From contig JACRFZ010000019.1 of NCBI GenBank assembly GCA_016212515.1, forward strand, positions 30,764 to 94,763: DNA of 64,000 bases, in the 5' to 3' direction. Source of the stretch: Candidatus Melainabacteria bacterium (lineage in GTDB: Bacteria; Cyanobacteriota; Vampirovibrionia; Obscuribacterales; Obscuribacteraceae). Position numbers and translations under genes: made by a program. A model generated the notes under the pieces. The model was given only the letters and a program-made list of their open reading frames with translations, made no database searches and was not told the DNA's origin. This document shows positions 52,315 through 60,795 of this stretch, one piece after another (the first letter of the stretch is position 1; each line of letters starts with the position of its first letter).

Positions 52315-53736
52315 ATGGCCGAATTTCAAATTGCCATCAAGTACCAGCCCCCCGCACTTCACCGCTCCTTTCTGGCCATGTGCTTTCTCTTGCCGGTGTG
52401 GAGCATACTCTTACCGCTGGGCTTCGGGATAGCTACCACCTGGTTCTTTCTTCATCTATCAGAACCGGTGGCACCGGTGGCCTTCGTCTTTTCTCTGATA
52501 TTTCTCTTCCTCTACATTATCGGCTACCTTGCTTCAGCAGCCAGCGAAGACAAGTTTATCCATGTGCAAAAAGAGGGAGTGGCCGTACCGCTCTTTATGC
52601 TGCCCTACCTCTCTTTCAAACGCCTGCAACCCTGGCAGGAACTGCGGGCCGCTCACCTGGTCAAGACCGGCGACAAGCAAGTGCTGATGCTTACCTTTCA
52701 GGACGACAAGACCATAAAACTCAATACCAGGCATCTGGATAATTCCAAGCTGGAGAGTTTCCTTCTGGCCCTTGAACTGTGGGGCAAAAGTTGCAACCGC
52801 TCGCCGGAACTACTGGCCTTTCAGTCGGAATTGCAAGCCAACGCCTCCGGCACGGGCGAACTATCCTACACCCATATCTGGCAGGATGAGCTATCAAGAC
52901 GCTTTGCCAGCACCAGTTTTGTGCCGCTGGAGCCGGACCAGACGCTCCAGCATGGCAAACTTAAAATAGTCAGGCAACTTGCCTTTGGCGGCTTCTCTGC
53001 CGTTTACCTGGCCCAGAGAAACGGGCACGAGCAGGTCGTGCTGAAAGAGGCAGTGGTGCCGGAAAATGCCGATCCACGCGAGAAAGAAGTGGCTGAGAAC
53101 CACCTCAAGCGGGAGTCCCTCATGCTCTTTGCCGTCAAACACGAGAGTATCGCCCGGGTGGAAGATTACTTTGTGGAGGACGGACGCTACTACCTGGTCA
53201 TGGAATACGTCAGCGGACAGGACCTCAGACAACTGGTGCGCCAGCATGGACCGCAGAGCGAAGAGCAAGTGCTCAACTGGGCCATTCAGACCGCCAAAGT
53301 GCTGGATTATCTACATAAATTGGACCCACCCTTGATTCACCGGGACTTGAGCCCGGACAATCTGGTTCTAAGCAATGAAGGAGCCATCAAGGTCATCGAC
53401 TTTGGTGCTTCCAACGAATTCGTCGGCACCGCCACCGGTACGCTTATTGGCAAGCAGGCATATATGGCGCCGGAACAAATCCGGGGCAAGGCCAGTCCGG
53501 CCAGCGACGTTTACGCCCTGGGTGCCACCATATTCTATTTGCTTACGGGCAAAGAACCAAAACCCCTCACACCGGCAAGACCTCGCCAGTTCAACGAAAA
53601 GGTCAGTGAAGACCTGGACAATCTTGTGGCCCGCTCAACGGCCTATGAGATGGAAGAGCGCATTGCCTCTGCTTCCACCCTTCTGGACATGTTGCAAGCA
53701 CTGGCGGGAAACACGGCGTCCACCAATAAGGTTTAG
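52315..53736 (+). CDS. Membrane Ser/Thr kinase, paralogue of the preceding one
   Basis: The 473-aa protein has two N-terminal transmembrane helices (about 20-40 and 45-75), a PH-like domain (about 80-160, VLMLTFQDDKTIKLNTRHL) and a kinase domain (about 212-470): FGGFSAVYL, VVLKEAVVP, HRDLSPDN (about 341), DFGAS (about 361) and MAPEQ. All catalytic residues are present. It shares the TM/PH-like/kinase plan with the previous gene, so the two arose by duplication (inference). It lacks the RDD part. Confidence 0.92.
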   Translation: MAEFQIAIKYQPPALHRSFLAMCFLLPVWSILLPLGFGIATTWFFLHLSEPVAPVAFVFSLIFLFLYIIGYLASAASEDKFIHVQKEGVAVPLFMLPYLSFKRLQPWQELRAAHLVKTGDKQVLMLTFQDDKTIKLNTRHLDNSKLESFLLALELWGKSCNRSPELLAFQSELQANASGTGELSYTHIWQDELSRRFASTSFVPLEPDQTLQHGKLKIVRQLAFGGFSAVYLAQRNGHEQVVLKEAVVPENADPREKEVAENHLKRESLMLFAVKHESIARVEDYFVEDGRYYLVMEYVSGQDLRQLVRQHGPQSEEQVLNWAIQTAKVLDYLHKLDPPLIHRDLSPDNLVLSNEGAIKVIDFGASNEFVGTATGTLIGKQAYMAPEQIRGKASPASDVYALGATIFYLLTGKEPKPLTPARPRQFNEKVSEDLDNLVARSTAYEMEERIASASTLLDMLQALAGNTASTNKV

Positions 53737-53786
53737 ATTTGCCCATATCCAGGCAAACTGAAAATAGCCCCCGACAATCTAGACTC

Positions 53787-54362
53787 ATGGAAACCGGCAA
53801 AATGAAGCAAACAAAGCAAAGAACCCTGATGTTGTGCTTACTTTCAGGTCTCATCAGCCTTACATGGAACACCTGGGGCAAAAGTCCTGTCTCCGCCGCG
53901 GGCACCGACGATAAAGGGCGCCCGGCCAAAGCGGCAAAACCTAGTGCCTCCATCAATTTTGCCACCGGACTGCTTAGCTCGGCCCTGGCTCAGCAACTTC
54001 TAGGGGGAGAGGTGCTTCCCAGCCCGTCTAATACTTATCGAGACGCCAAAACCGGCAATACTACATGGGTTAGCAATGCCAGCTTCCTGCTGAAAGAAAA
54101 TCCCGCCGTCAGTCTCGGTCTTCTAATCAGGCACGAAGAGTCTGCAGCCAGTGCCCGGGCTCGCTATGAGAAGGCGCGTAAAGATAGTAAAGGCAGCCTG
54201 GTGAACGGACTGGGGGCACCGGCTTATCGTACCAGTAAACCGCCGGAACTAAATGTGCTGAAAGGTGCCAACTGGATTGTCATCACAGCCGGCACCAGTG
54301 AAAAGGCCAACAACGGCGCAGAAGAGAAGCTAGCTAAAGCGGTGCTACCGAAAATCAAGTAG
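53787..54362 (+). CDS. Exported protein of unknown function
   Basis: A 191-aa protein with a signal peptide (hydrophobic run about 11-25, VSAAG) and a soluble domain (about 45-191) with no recognised motif. Starts at 53739 (TTG), 53787 or 53802 (both ATG) are in frame; 53787 was chosen. It follows the kinase gene closely and may be its partner or target (inference). Confidence 0.6.
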   Translation: METGKMKQTKQRTLMLCLLSGLISLTWNTWGKSPVSAAGTDDKGRPAKAAKPSASINFATGLLSSALAQQLLGGEVLPSPSNTYRDAKTGNTTWVSNASFLLKENPAVSLGLLIRHEESAASARARYEKARKDSKGSLVNGLGAPAYRTSKPPELNVLKGANWIVITAGTSEKANNGAEEKLAKAVLPKIK

Positions 54363-54381
54363 CGGCCACTTCTTACAACCC

Positions 54382-55770
54382 TTAGTGCACGGTTTGAGCA
54401 CCATGTGAAATCTTCGGCGCCGAGCCGTCCGCTTTACCGTTCAAACCAGCCAGATAATGAGCCAGGCTCTTAAGTTCCGTATCATTAGCAGCCAGAGGCG
54501 GCATGATGCCGTGATAAGGATTCTTTTCCGGATCCTTTTCTTTCAGCATGTTGAGGAAGCCTACTACGCTCTCCTCATCGCGGTCACCGATCATACGCTT
54601 CATACTGCGGTATCCATCGACGGTATGGCAGCTCATACACTGATAGCGGTAAACCACCTCTCCGGGGTCGGCCTTGCACTCAGGAGTATTGGCCAGAGCG
54701 GAGGCCCACTTGCCCTTGTTCAAGAAACCGGCACTGGCAATATCGGGCACTTCGGTCTTACGGATTCCGTTGGAATACATATAGTTGTAGACCACATAAG
54801 GTTTACGCAATAGCTCACGCATCCACTCCGTGGTTCCGGTCACCGAGAGTCCGCATATCATGAACAGAATGGCGATGCGGAAGGTAAAGCCCCGCGGGTT
54901 GAGATAGGGACCAAAGAAAGCAAAGAGAATAATGGTTCCGGAGAGCACCATGCTCAAGTAAAGAGCCCGGGCCAGAATCGAGAAGTTACCCAGACCGGAA
55001 GTCTGAATACCGGTGAAAATTGTTTGTACCGCTGCCTGGGGGATCTGATTGAGGTACCAGAAAGAGACAATCGGTCCAAGCAGAAATATCGGGATCAACC
55101 ATTTTGCACAAAAGCGCACCATGTATGTCCGGAAATGCGGATCGGGAATGCGGGAGGAAGTAACCAGGGCATACATACCGGCAATGGCAGCCATGATAAG
55201 CATACGAATGATCAGTCCCGGGAAATAGGTGGGATTCAAGAAACCATCCAGCCAGTTATGGCTTTCAATCCACTTACCGGGCGTGAGCATGAAGGTGATG
55301 ATACCGTTGATAATGACCAGGGTCATGATCGAGAAGACCATGTACAACCGGGCAAGCAGAAGGTGAGTCTCTTTGGAGACACGATCCCAGGTGTAATAGT
55401 AGACAAAGGCGGTGGCCAGTTCGGCGACAAAGAACAAGTATTCAAGGGCCCAGGCCAGCGTAAAGCTTTGAATAAGCGACGCCGTGCCGTCCGGACTGAC
55501 AAGGGATATGGAGAACCAGATACCCACCCCGGTCATAGCACCGGATACGGTGGTAATGATCAGGAAGAAACGGGAATGTCCCTTCAGGTAGTTATAGAGG
55601 TTCTCGTTCTTGCGCTTGTAGGCAATTTGTTCAGCCAGGGCAAGGAAGGCTCCGCCACCCACGGCAAAGTGGGAAATGAATATGTGAATAATGGATATTA
55701 TGCCGATAACCCAGGGTCCACCGAGATAAGGCACAACCCAGATTGGATAATTCATGACAGAGCTCCCCAA
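54382..55770 (-). CDS. CydA-like membrane protein fused to cytochrome c
   Basis: A 462-aa protein with about nine transmembrane helices resembling cytochrome bd subunit I (HIFISHFAVGGGAFLALAEQ near 24-45, several His) but without the oxidase motif GRQPW. A C-terminal cytochrome c domain (about 370-450) has CMSCH (about 377) and the likely distal Met in IMPPL. It probably passes electrons from the Rieske/cytochrome b unit to a cytochrome c or oxidase, taking the place of cytochrome f or c1 (inference). Its start overlaps the cytochrome b gene end by 19 bp. Confidence 0.82.
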   Translation of the reverse strand: MGSSVMNYPIWVVPYLGGPWVIGIISIIHIFISHFAVGGGAFLALAEQIAYKRKNENLYNYLKGHSRFFLIITTVSGAMTGVGIWFSISLVSPDGTASLIQSFTLAWALEYLFFVAELATAFVYYYTWDRVSKETHLLLARLYMVFSIMTLVIINGIITFMLTPGKWIESHNWLDGFLNPTYFPGLIIRMLIMAAIAGMYALVTSSRIPDPHFRTYMVRFCAKWLIPIFLLGPIVSFWYLNQIPQAAVQTIFTGIQTSGLGNFSILARALYLSMVLSGTIILFAFFGPYLNPRGFTFRIAILFMICGLSVTGTTEWMRELLRKPYVVYNYMYSNGIRKTEVPDIASAGFLNKGKWASALANTPECKADPGEVVYRYQCMSCHTVDGYRSMKRMIGDRDEESVVGFLNMLKEKDPEKNPYHGIMPPLAANDTELKSLAHYLAGLNGKADGSAPKISHGAQTVH

Positions 55771-56837
55771 ACACTAAGTGCAATAGCGGCTATTGCAATG
55801 ATGACACCATAAGCAGTTGCAAGTTTAGATATTGATTTCGACTGCCCCTGGTCAAGCAAAGGCAAGACGGCAAAGGCAAGAGCAGCAATACCCATCAGTA
55901 AAATTCCGAAGAGTTCACCCTCGATTGGACCAATCATGGGCGGTACCAGTTTCAAGAACTGGAACATGGAGAGGAAGTACCACTCAGGCTTAATACCGAT
56001 TGGAGCAGCACCAAAAGGATCAGCCTCGGGACCGATACCCCAGGGAGCAAGCATGACCAGTACGAAAAGCACGTTCAAAGCAAGAATCCAGACCAGGATA
56101 TCTTTGAAGAAGAAGTTCGGGAAGAACTTTTCATAAGTCTTCTTCGGTGCCGGCAGATTCTTGAAAGCATCAGGCTCAGACATGCCGTGCATCTGCACAA
56201 AGAGCAGGTGCCCACCCAGCAAGCCCAACAAGCAGATGGGCAACACCGCCACGTGAATGACAAAGAAACGGGAAATGGTGGCCTGTGAAATGGCCTCGCC
56301 GCCCCTCAAGAGATCGGCAATGACTCCGCCCAAAACCGGTGTCTTGGCAGCTACATCAAGACCAATCTTGGTGGCGAAAAAGCTGACGTCGTCCCAGGGC
56401 AAAAGATAACCGGTGAAACCAAAGGCCATGCAGAGCACTAACAGAAGCAAGCCGGAGAGCCAGGTAAATTCTCGCGGTCGCCGGTAAGCCTTCATAAAAT
56501 AGGTGGAGAACAAATGCAAAACCACCACGGCAATCATCAAGTTGGCGCCCCAGCTATGCAGGGAACGGATGAACCAACCGAAGTCAATCTGAGAATTGAT
56601 TTTGAGAATGGAAGCATGGGCCGACTGAATCTCCGGCACGTAGTAGACCATAAGCAAAATACCGGTCACCACCTGCACCGCCAGATAGATAGCGGCAATC
56701 CCACCCATGTAGTACCAGACCGAATGCCGGTGGATTGGTACTTTCTTCTTCTCGGCCAAGTGCAAGAGCGTGCTCAGTGCAAATCTCTCTTCAAGAAAGC
56801 CGAGCAGTTTATTACCTCTGCGTGTGTCCCCTACCAT
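55752..56837 (-). CDS. Cytochrome b (b6 plus subunit IV in one chain)
   Basis: A 361-aa protein with about seven helices. Haem ligands are HSWGANLMIAVVVLH (about 91-105, 13 residues between) and HVAVLPICLLGLLGGH (about 196-211, 14 between, as in cytochrome b6). PEWY (about 283) marks the quinol-oxidation site. b6 and subunit IV are fused into one chain. It is the third of four genes in the operon; GTG or ATG upstream variants are not obvious. Confidence 0.92.
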   Translation of the reverse strand: MVGDTRRGNKLLGFLEERFALSTLLHLAEKKKVPIHRHSVWYYMGGIAAIYLAVQVVTGILLMVYYVPEIQSAHASILKINSQIDFGWFIRSLHSWGANLMIAVVVLHLFSTYFMKAYRRPREFTWLSGLLLLVLCMAFGFTGYLLPWDDVSFFATKIGLDVAAKTPVLGGVIADLLRGGEAISQATISRFFVIHVAVLPICLLGLLGGHLLFVQMHGMSEPDAFKNLPAPKKTYEKFFPNFFFKDILVWILALNVLFVLVMLAPWGIGPEADPFGAAPIGIKPEWYFLSMFQFLKLVPPMIGPIEGELFGILLMGIAALAFAVLPLLDQGQSKSISKLATAYGVIIAIAAIALSVWGALS

Positions 56838-56870
56838 GATGATTCCTTGTCCTCTTCAATATCAGTAAGT

Positions 56871-57449
56871 TCAAGCCTGCGACACGACGATCTTGCCGTT
56901 CACGACCTCGGCTTTCAAGGGCGCCAGCGGCTTGGGCGGAGGTCCGGCGACGTTCTTACCGGAGTGCGAATCGTACTGCCCGCCATGGCAAGCACACCAA
57001 ATAGCGTCTTTATCGTTGCGATACTGCACTGTGCAACCCAGGTGGGTGCAAATAGCCTTGAAGGCGTGAATTTCGCCATCAGGGGTGTGAATAACAAGCG
57101 CCGGCGTAGAACCGAAACGAAAGTTACGCCCCGAACCCTTCGGCAATTCGTCGACTTTGCAAACTTCCAGGCTGGTGACCTTGGTCTGCTCATCTTTGTC
57201 TGAGGCTTTGGGTTTCAGATAACTATAAATAGGATATAGGGTCATGCCGCCCCAGAGCAAAGCGATGCCACCCATGGCGGTGCGCATCAAAGTGCCCCGA
57301 CCAACCTGTCCTTCCCCCAGTATATCCAGGTCCCAGTGGCTATCTGCCTCTGCATGACTCTCGGAAGCCTCAGGTTTTTGCGAGGACTTATCTTCCTCTT
57401 CAATTTTGGTGGCTGAATTGTCTTCCATCTTACGGTTTCCTCTTCGCAA
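56871..57449 (-). CDS. Rieske iron-sulfur protein of the b-type complex
   Basis: A 192-aa protein with an acidic cytoplasmic head (about 1-48), one transmembrane anchor (about 55-75) and a Rieske domain with CTHLGC (about 134-139) and CACHGGQYD (about 152-160). The two Cys and two His bind the [2Fe-2S] cluster that takes electrons from quinol at cytochrome b. It starts 5 bp after the upstream CydA-like gene stop. Confidence 0.93.
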   Translation of the reverse strand: MRRGNRKMEDNSATKIEEEDKSSQKPEASESHAEADSHWDLDILGEGQVGRGTLMRTAMGGIALLWGGMTLYPIYSYLKPKASDKDEQTKVTSLEVCKVDELPKGSGRNFRFGSTPALVIHTPDGEIHAFKAICTHLGCTVQYRNDKDAIWCACHGGQYDSHSGKNVAGPPPKPLAPLKAEVVNGKIVVSQA

Positions 57450-57454
57450 TTCTT

Positions 57455-58621
57455 TTATTGGGCGGCTAAACGCTCGCCGTCCGGTGCCTGCACCGGCGCA
57501 GCAAAGGCTTTCACACAGAGTTTACTGAGCCAGACCAGATAAACAATCAGGGCCACTGCTGAAACCACAAAGGTAATGAGCAAGTCCCACTGTGTGGCCA
57601 CCGGCACGGTACTGGGCTGCACATGTGTAAGGAGCCAAACGCGCAACTGATGGCGATTGAAGATCATGGCCAGAATAGTGAGGGCGTTGGCTGTCAGCCC
57701 CACAAGAAACATCTTTTTATTGGCATTGGTGCAGGCCATGGCCGTGGCGATAATTGCTATCAACATAAAGACCATGGAGGCCCCGAATACAGCCGTACCA
57801 ATTGTGTCGCCACCCATGAAGCGCTGGGCCATGCCGGCAGGCAAGCTCTTCATGTACCAGAAGCCCACCGGCACCTGCAGAAGAGTGGCGCCCAGATAAA
57901 GCTTGGAACCGAAGACAATCATATATTTAGAAAACTCAGCATCTCGCTTGGCGATATAAAGACCAAAGATACCAAGGGTCATACCGGCCACCGCAAAGGA
58001 TGCCACGAGAAAATGCAAATAACGAGGAATAAGCTGAGGCTCGCCGAGATTGAGATTCAAGCCGTTAGCATTGTGGCTGTACATAGAAAGCCACTTCTCC
58101 GGAGAGAGCATGAGGGTCATGTTGTTGGAAAACAAGAAACCCACCAGGGCAAAACCCACACTCATGACTAACAGCAGCATGGATGACTTGACGATACCGG
58201 CGGTATTCTGCATGGCGCCGTTTTTAAAGTATCGGTAAATTACTACATAAGACATGTAGTAAGAAACAAGAACGATAAAGATCACAGAGATCCACGGCAC
58301 CGCCATCAATATTGATGATGTATAGAAAGCCGGACCATACAATAGCTGGACAAACAGGAGCGGCACAATCCCCTGGGTTACCGCAAAGGAAATGAAGAGC
58401 GGCAGGGAGGTAGCGAGCGCTTTTCCGGCTCTATATGCAAAACTTTCCTTATTGTTTCTACCGCTAAATATTAGGGCGGCGCTCAAGAAGCCACCGCCCA
58501 GAACAACATTCATCGGCAGAGCATGCAAGAAGAAACCTAGAATGAGAAGGGTCTCAAGAAGCCATACTGGAGCGGGAAAAGGCAGAGGTTGAAAGAGCGG
58601 AACGATTGAACTTGGATCCAT
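57455..58621 (-). CDS. CydA-like polytopic membrane protein
   Basis: A 388-aa protein with about nine helices and a CydA-like N-terminal pattern (LHALPMNVVLGGGFLSAALIF). It has no haem-c motif and no GRQPW motif, so it is not a normal bd oxidase subunit. It is the first gene of the four-gene operon. The family has no confirmed function as far as the sequence shows; a b-haem or quinone site is possible. Confidence 0.8.
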   Translation of the reverse strand: MDPSSIVPLFQPLPFPAPVWLLETLLILGFFLHALPMNVVLGGGFLSAALIFSGRNNKESFAYRAGKALATSLPLFISFAVTQGIVPLLFVQLLYGPAFYTSSILMAVPWISVIFIVLVSYYMSYVVIYRYFKNGAMQNTAGIVKSSMLLLVMSVGFALVGFLFSNNMTLMLSPEKWLSMYSHNANGLNLNLGEPQLIPRYLHFLVASFAVAGMTLGIFGLYIAKRDAEFSKYMIVFGSKLYLGATLLQVPVGFWYMKSLPAGMAQRFMGGDTIGTAVFGASMVFMLIAIIATAMACTNANKKMFLVGLTANALTILAMIFNRHQLRVWLLTHVQPSTVPVATQWDLLITFVVSAVALIVYLVWLSKLCVKAFAAPVQAPDGERLAAQ

Positions 58622-58970
58622 ATTCGGTTACCAGAAATGTGTTGCGATATGTCAATTGAGCATTACGCAGAGTCGTTGTCTGGGGATATTTTGTCACTGA
58701 CCAGGCCCTGAATCATCCACATTTCGGATTTTCGAAATAATCGGATAGAATGCCCCTAAAGCATGGCTGCAGGCGGCATTGAAGGGACTTCCACCATGAT
58801 TACGTTTGCAACGATTTTGAAAATTACGCTATCCTTAAGTGCTACACCAAAAGGATGATCGAGAGGATGATTGTGCAATAAGTCTTTCGGAGGAGGGCTT
58901 ACAGAAGCCTCCCGAGAGCGCCTTTAGAAGTAAGCCTGGCAGGCTGCTGTTCTTGAACTGCACCGTGCTT
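58622..58970. other. 349-bp spacer upstream of the respiratory operon
   Basis: It holds the promoter region of the respiratory operon (close to 58622) and the hairpin after the oxygenase gene. No ORF of note, tRNA or repeat was seen. AT-rich DNA lies at about 58716-58750 and 58800-58850. Confidence 0.55.
58887..58915 (-). terminator. Hairpin after the Rieske oxygenase gene
   Basis: TCGGGAGGCTT pairs with AAGCCCTCCTCCGA imperfectly on the minus strand. It lies 56 bp after the stop. No clear T-tract follows, so the terminator call is weak. Confidence 0.3.
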
Positions 58971-59888
58971 CTAATTTGATGCCAAACCGGCAGCCCAGAG
59001 TTTGCGAAAGTGGGCGATGCCTCGATCACTTTGATAGAGAATTTCATCACCGGCATGCATGACATTGGCCGGCTTCTGACTCAAAACCACAGTCCTGTCC
59101 TGATTCAAGATAACTGAATTTTGCGCTTGCACAAGCATGCCAAACAAATCAGCCAGCAAGGGCAGAGTGACAAAATTTTGATAGCCTCGCAAGTAAATGC
59201 GGGTCTCGTTATCATCAACCGGCACAAAGGCAATCATTTGCATGAAACGTCCAGGCACTATGGCCAGCCGCCAGAAAGCCGGAAAAATGAAGCTGATGCC
59301 ACTAACGGGCGCTTTCTTTCCACCGGGGTAAAACTTAATAGTTTCCGCGTTCAGCTCAAACTCTACGGCCCGGCTTACATCGAGATTGCCGCCAATAGTG
59401 TTGGCATGCACGAAGGGCAGGTGGGCGTAATCAAGCTGATTTTCCACACAGCGTGTGATGTGCATGGGCCAGGTATGACAGCGCTCACTGTAGACCAGAC
59501 CGGTTTCGGCGCCTAATTCTTCAAACCATGGGGGTTCCCCCGATGGGGCGGCAGAACCATAATAGTGCCAGATGAATCCGTGTCGTTCCACGCAGGCAAG
59601 CACCTCTACCTTGAGATTCTCCGCTCCCTTGCCGGTCTCCGGTATGTGTTTGCAATCGCCTTCGGCACTGAAACGGAAACCGTGGAACGGGCATTCGATA
59701 CAGCCCTGGCGAAGGCGACCGAGACTGAGGCTGGCGCTGCGATGCGGGCAGCGGTCCGCCATGACCACGAGTTTGCCCTCGTTTCGCCAGAAAACCAGAT
59801 CGCGCCCCAGCACCCTCAAAGACAGGGGCTTACCGGATTTGACCTCATGACTGGCAGCCAGCACATACCAACCCCGTGGCAGTTGCAT
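58971..59888 (-). CDS. Rieske non-haem iron oxygenase, alpha-subunit type
   Basis: A 305-aa protein with the Rieske site CPHRSASLSLG (about 46) and CPFHGF (about 68), and a catalytic domain with the mononuclear iron ligands in NQLDYAHLPFVH (about 148-160). Such enzymes hydroxylate, demethylate or desaturate organic substrates (for example the PaO/VanA-like group) with electrons from a reductase, which is not nearby. The ATG at 59888 has GAGGGG upstream and is preferred to the TTG at 59906. The substrate is unknown. Confidence 0.88.
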   Translation of the reverse strand: MQLPRGWYVLAASHEVKSGKPLSLRVLGRDLVFWRNEGKLVVMADRCPHRSASLSLGRLRQGCIECPFHGFRFSAEGDCKHIPETGKGAENLKVEVLACVERHGFIWHYYGSAAPSGEPPWFEELGAETGLVYSERCHTWPMHITRCVENQLDYAHLPFVHANTIGGNLDVSRAVEFELNAETIKFYPGGKKAPVSGISFIFPAFWRLAIVPGRFMQMIAFVPVDDNETRIYLRGYQNFVTLPLLADLFGMLVQAQNSVILNQDRTVVLSQKPANVMHAGDEILYQSDRGIAHFRKLWAAGLASN

Positions 59889-59924
59889 CAATTGCGCCCC
59901 TCTCAAATGTAAAGCCCAACCACC

Positions 59925-59942
59925 CCATGACGACCGTCATGG
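59925..59942. promoter_or_regulatory. Perfect inverted repeat before the oxygenase gene
   Basis: CCATGACG and CGTCATGG are exact complements separated by AC. They lie 36 bases upstream of the oxygenase start, where a regulator operator would sit. The core TGAC...GTCA is common for TetR- or GntR-type repressors; the regulator is unknown. Confidence 0.55.
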
Positions 59943-60162
59943 CTTAAACTCCAGATCAAATCCTAGCAGCAGCGCTCTCCACTGGTCCGCAAAAATTCCT
60001 GCCGCTCAGAGGACAAGAGAAACCACTCCTACTTCCCGACTGAGCCAGGAGCTACAATTATCTTCTGCCGCCCAAAGCGGTAGTAAAGAGTCGACTCGGC
60101 CCGGGGCAAGCCCGTGGATTCAAAGCCGGCCCAAAAGGTTTCCGCCAATCAGAGTACCAAGA

Positions 60163-60795
60163 ATGTTGCCATCAACTACAAGTAGAAAGCATCCTTGCAA
60201 AAGACCGTTGAGCAAGGTAGCCCTCCTGCTCTCAGTACTGAGCCCGGCATTAATGGGCGGCAGTCAGGCTCTGGCTCAAAAGCCGGACGAATCGGAAATG
60301 CTTTTGCAGAAACTTCTTGACAAAGAAATGTCCGGCACCCTGGAGCCTTCCTTAAGCCGTCCGGAAATTTATTTGCATATCGGCGAGCAAGTTAAGAAAG
60401 TAGAGGATGGACCACTATCTTCCTTCAAAGCGGCAAGCAACAGCCCGGAGGGAGTCAAGCAATTGAACGAAAGTGAAGGCAACTGCCTTCTCTATGTAAA
60501 AACGGAAGAAAGCCCGGACAAAATCCGCATCCTGGCCAAATTGAACGGCTTCGAGAAAGGCACCATCGACATCTTTGTCACCAGCTCGGAGTTTTCCATC
60601 AAGGGCTTCGAAGCAAGGCAGATACGAGGCAAGACTCAGAAGCAGGAACTGATGAGCGCCCAAAAGGATACCGCCTTCGAAAGGACCTTCAGCTTACCGC
60701 ACCATGTAGAAACTAAAAGTGCCCGTGCGGTTTTCCACGGCGGAGAAATTGAAGTGCTCTTGCCCAAGCAAAACAAACCGGGCGAAGCAATGTGA
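60163..60795 (+). CDS. Exported Hsp20-like (alpha-crystallin) protein
   Basis: A 210-aa protein with a signal peptide (hydrophobic run about 18-38, QALAQ). The C-terminal half (about 110-205) resembles the alpha-crystallin domain of small heat-shock proteins: ILAKLNGFEKGTIDIFV, then AFERTFSLPHHV and ARAVFHGGEIEVLLPK. Normal sHSPs are cytoplasmic, so export is unusual. Its stop overlaps the next start (GTGA), so translation is coupled. The match is by pattern only; a different beta-sandwich family is possible. Confidence 0.65.
   Translation: MLPSTTSRKHPCKRPLSKVALLLSVLSPALMGGSQALAQKPDESEMLLQKLLDKEMSGTLEPSLSRPEIYLHIGEQVKKVEDGPLSSFKAASNSPEGVKQLNESEGNCLLYVKTEESPDKIRILAKLNGFEKGTIDIFVTSSEFSIKGFEARQIRGKTQKQELMSAQKDTAFERTFSLPHHVETKSARAVFHGGEIEVLLPKQNKPGEAM

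Noticed and set aside
55024..55812. 262-residue plus-strand frame
   Set aside because: It is antisense to the CydA-like/cytochrome c gene, has no recognisable features and is rich in polar residues typical of a reversed membrane protein.
58622..58970. Possible tRNA or riboswitch in the spacer
   Set aside because: No cloverleaf or GTTCGANTC arm was found; only a weak hairpin is present.
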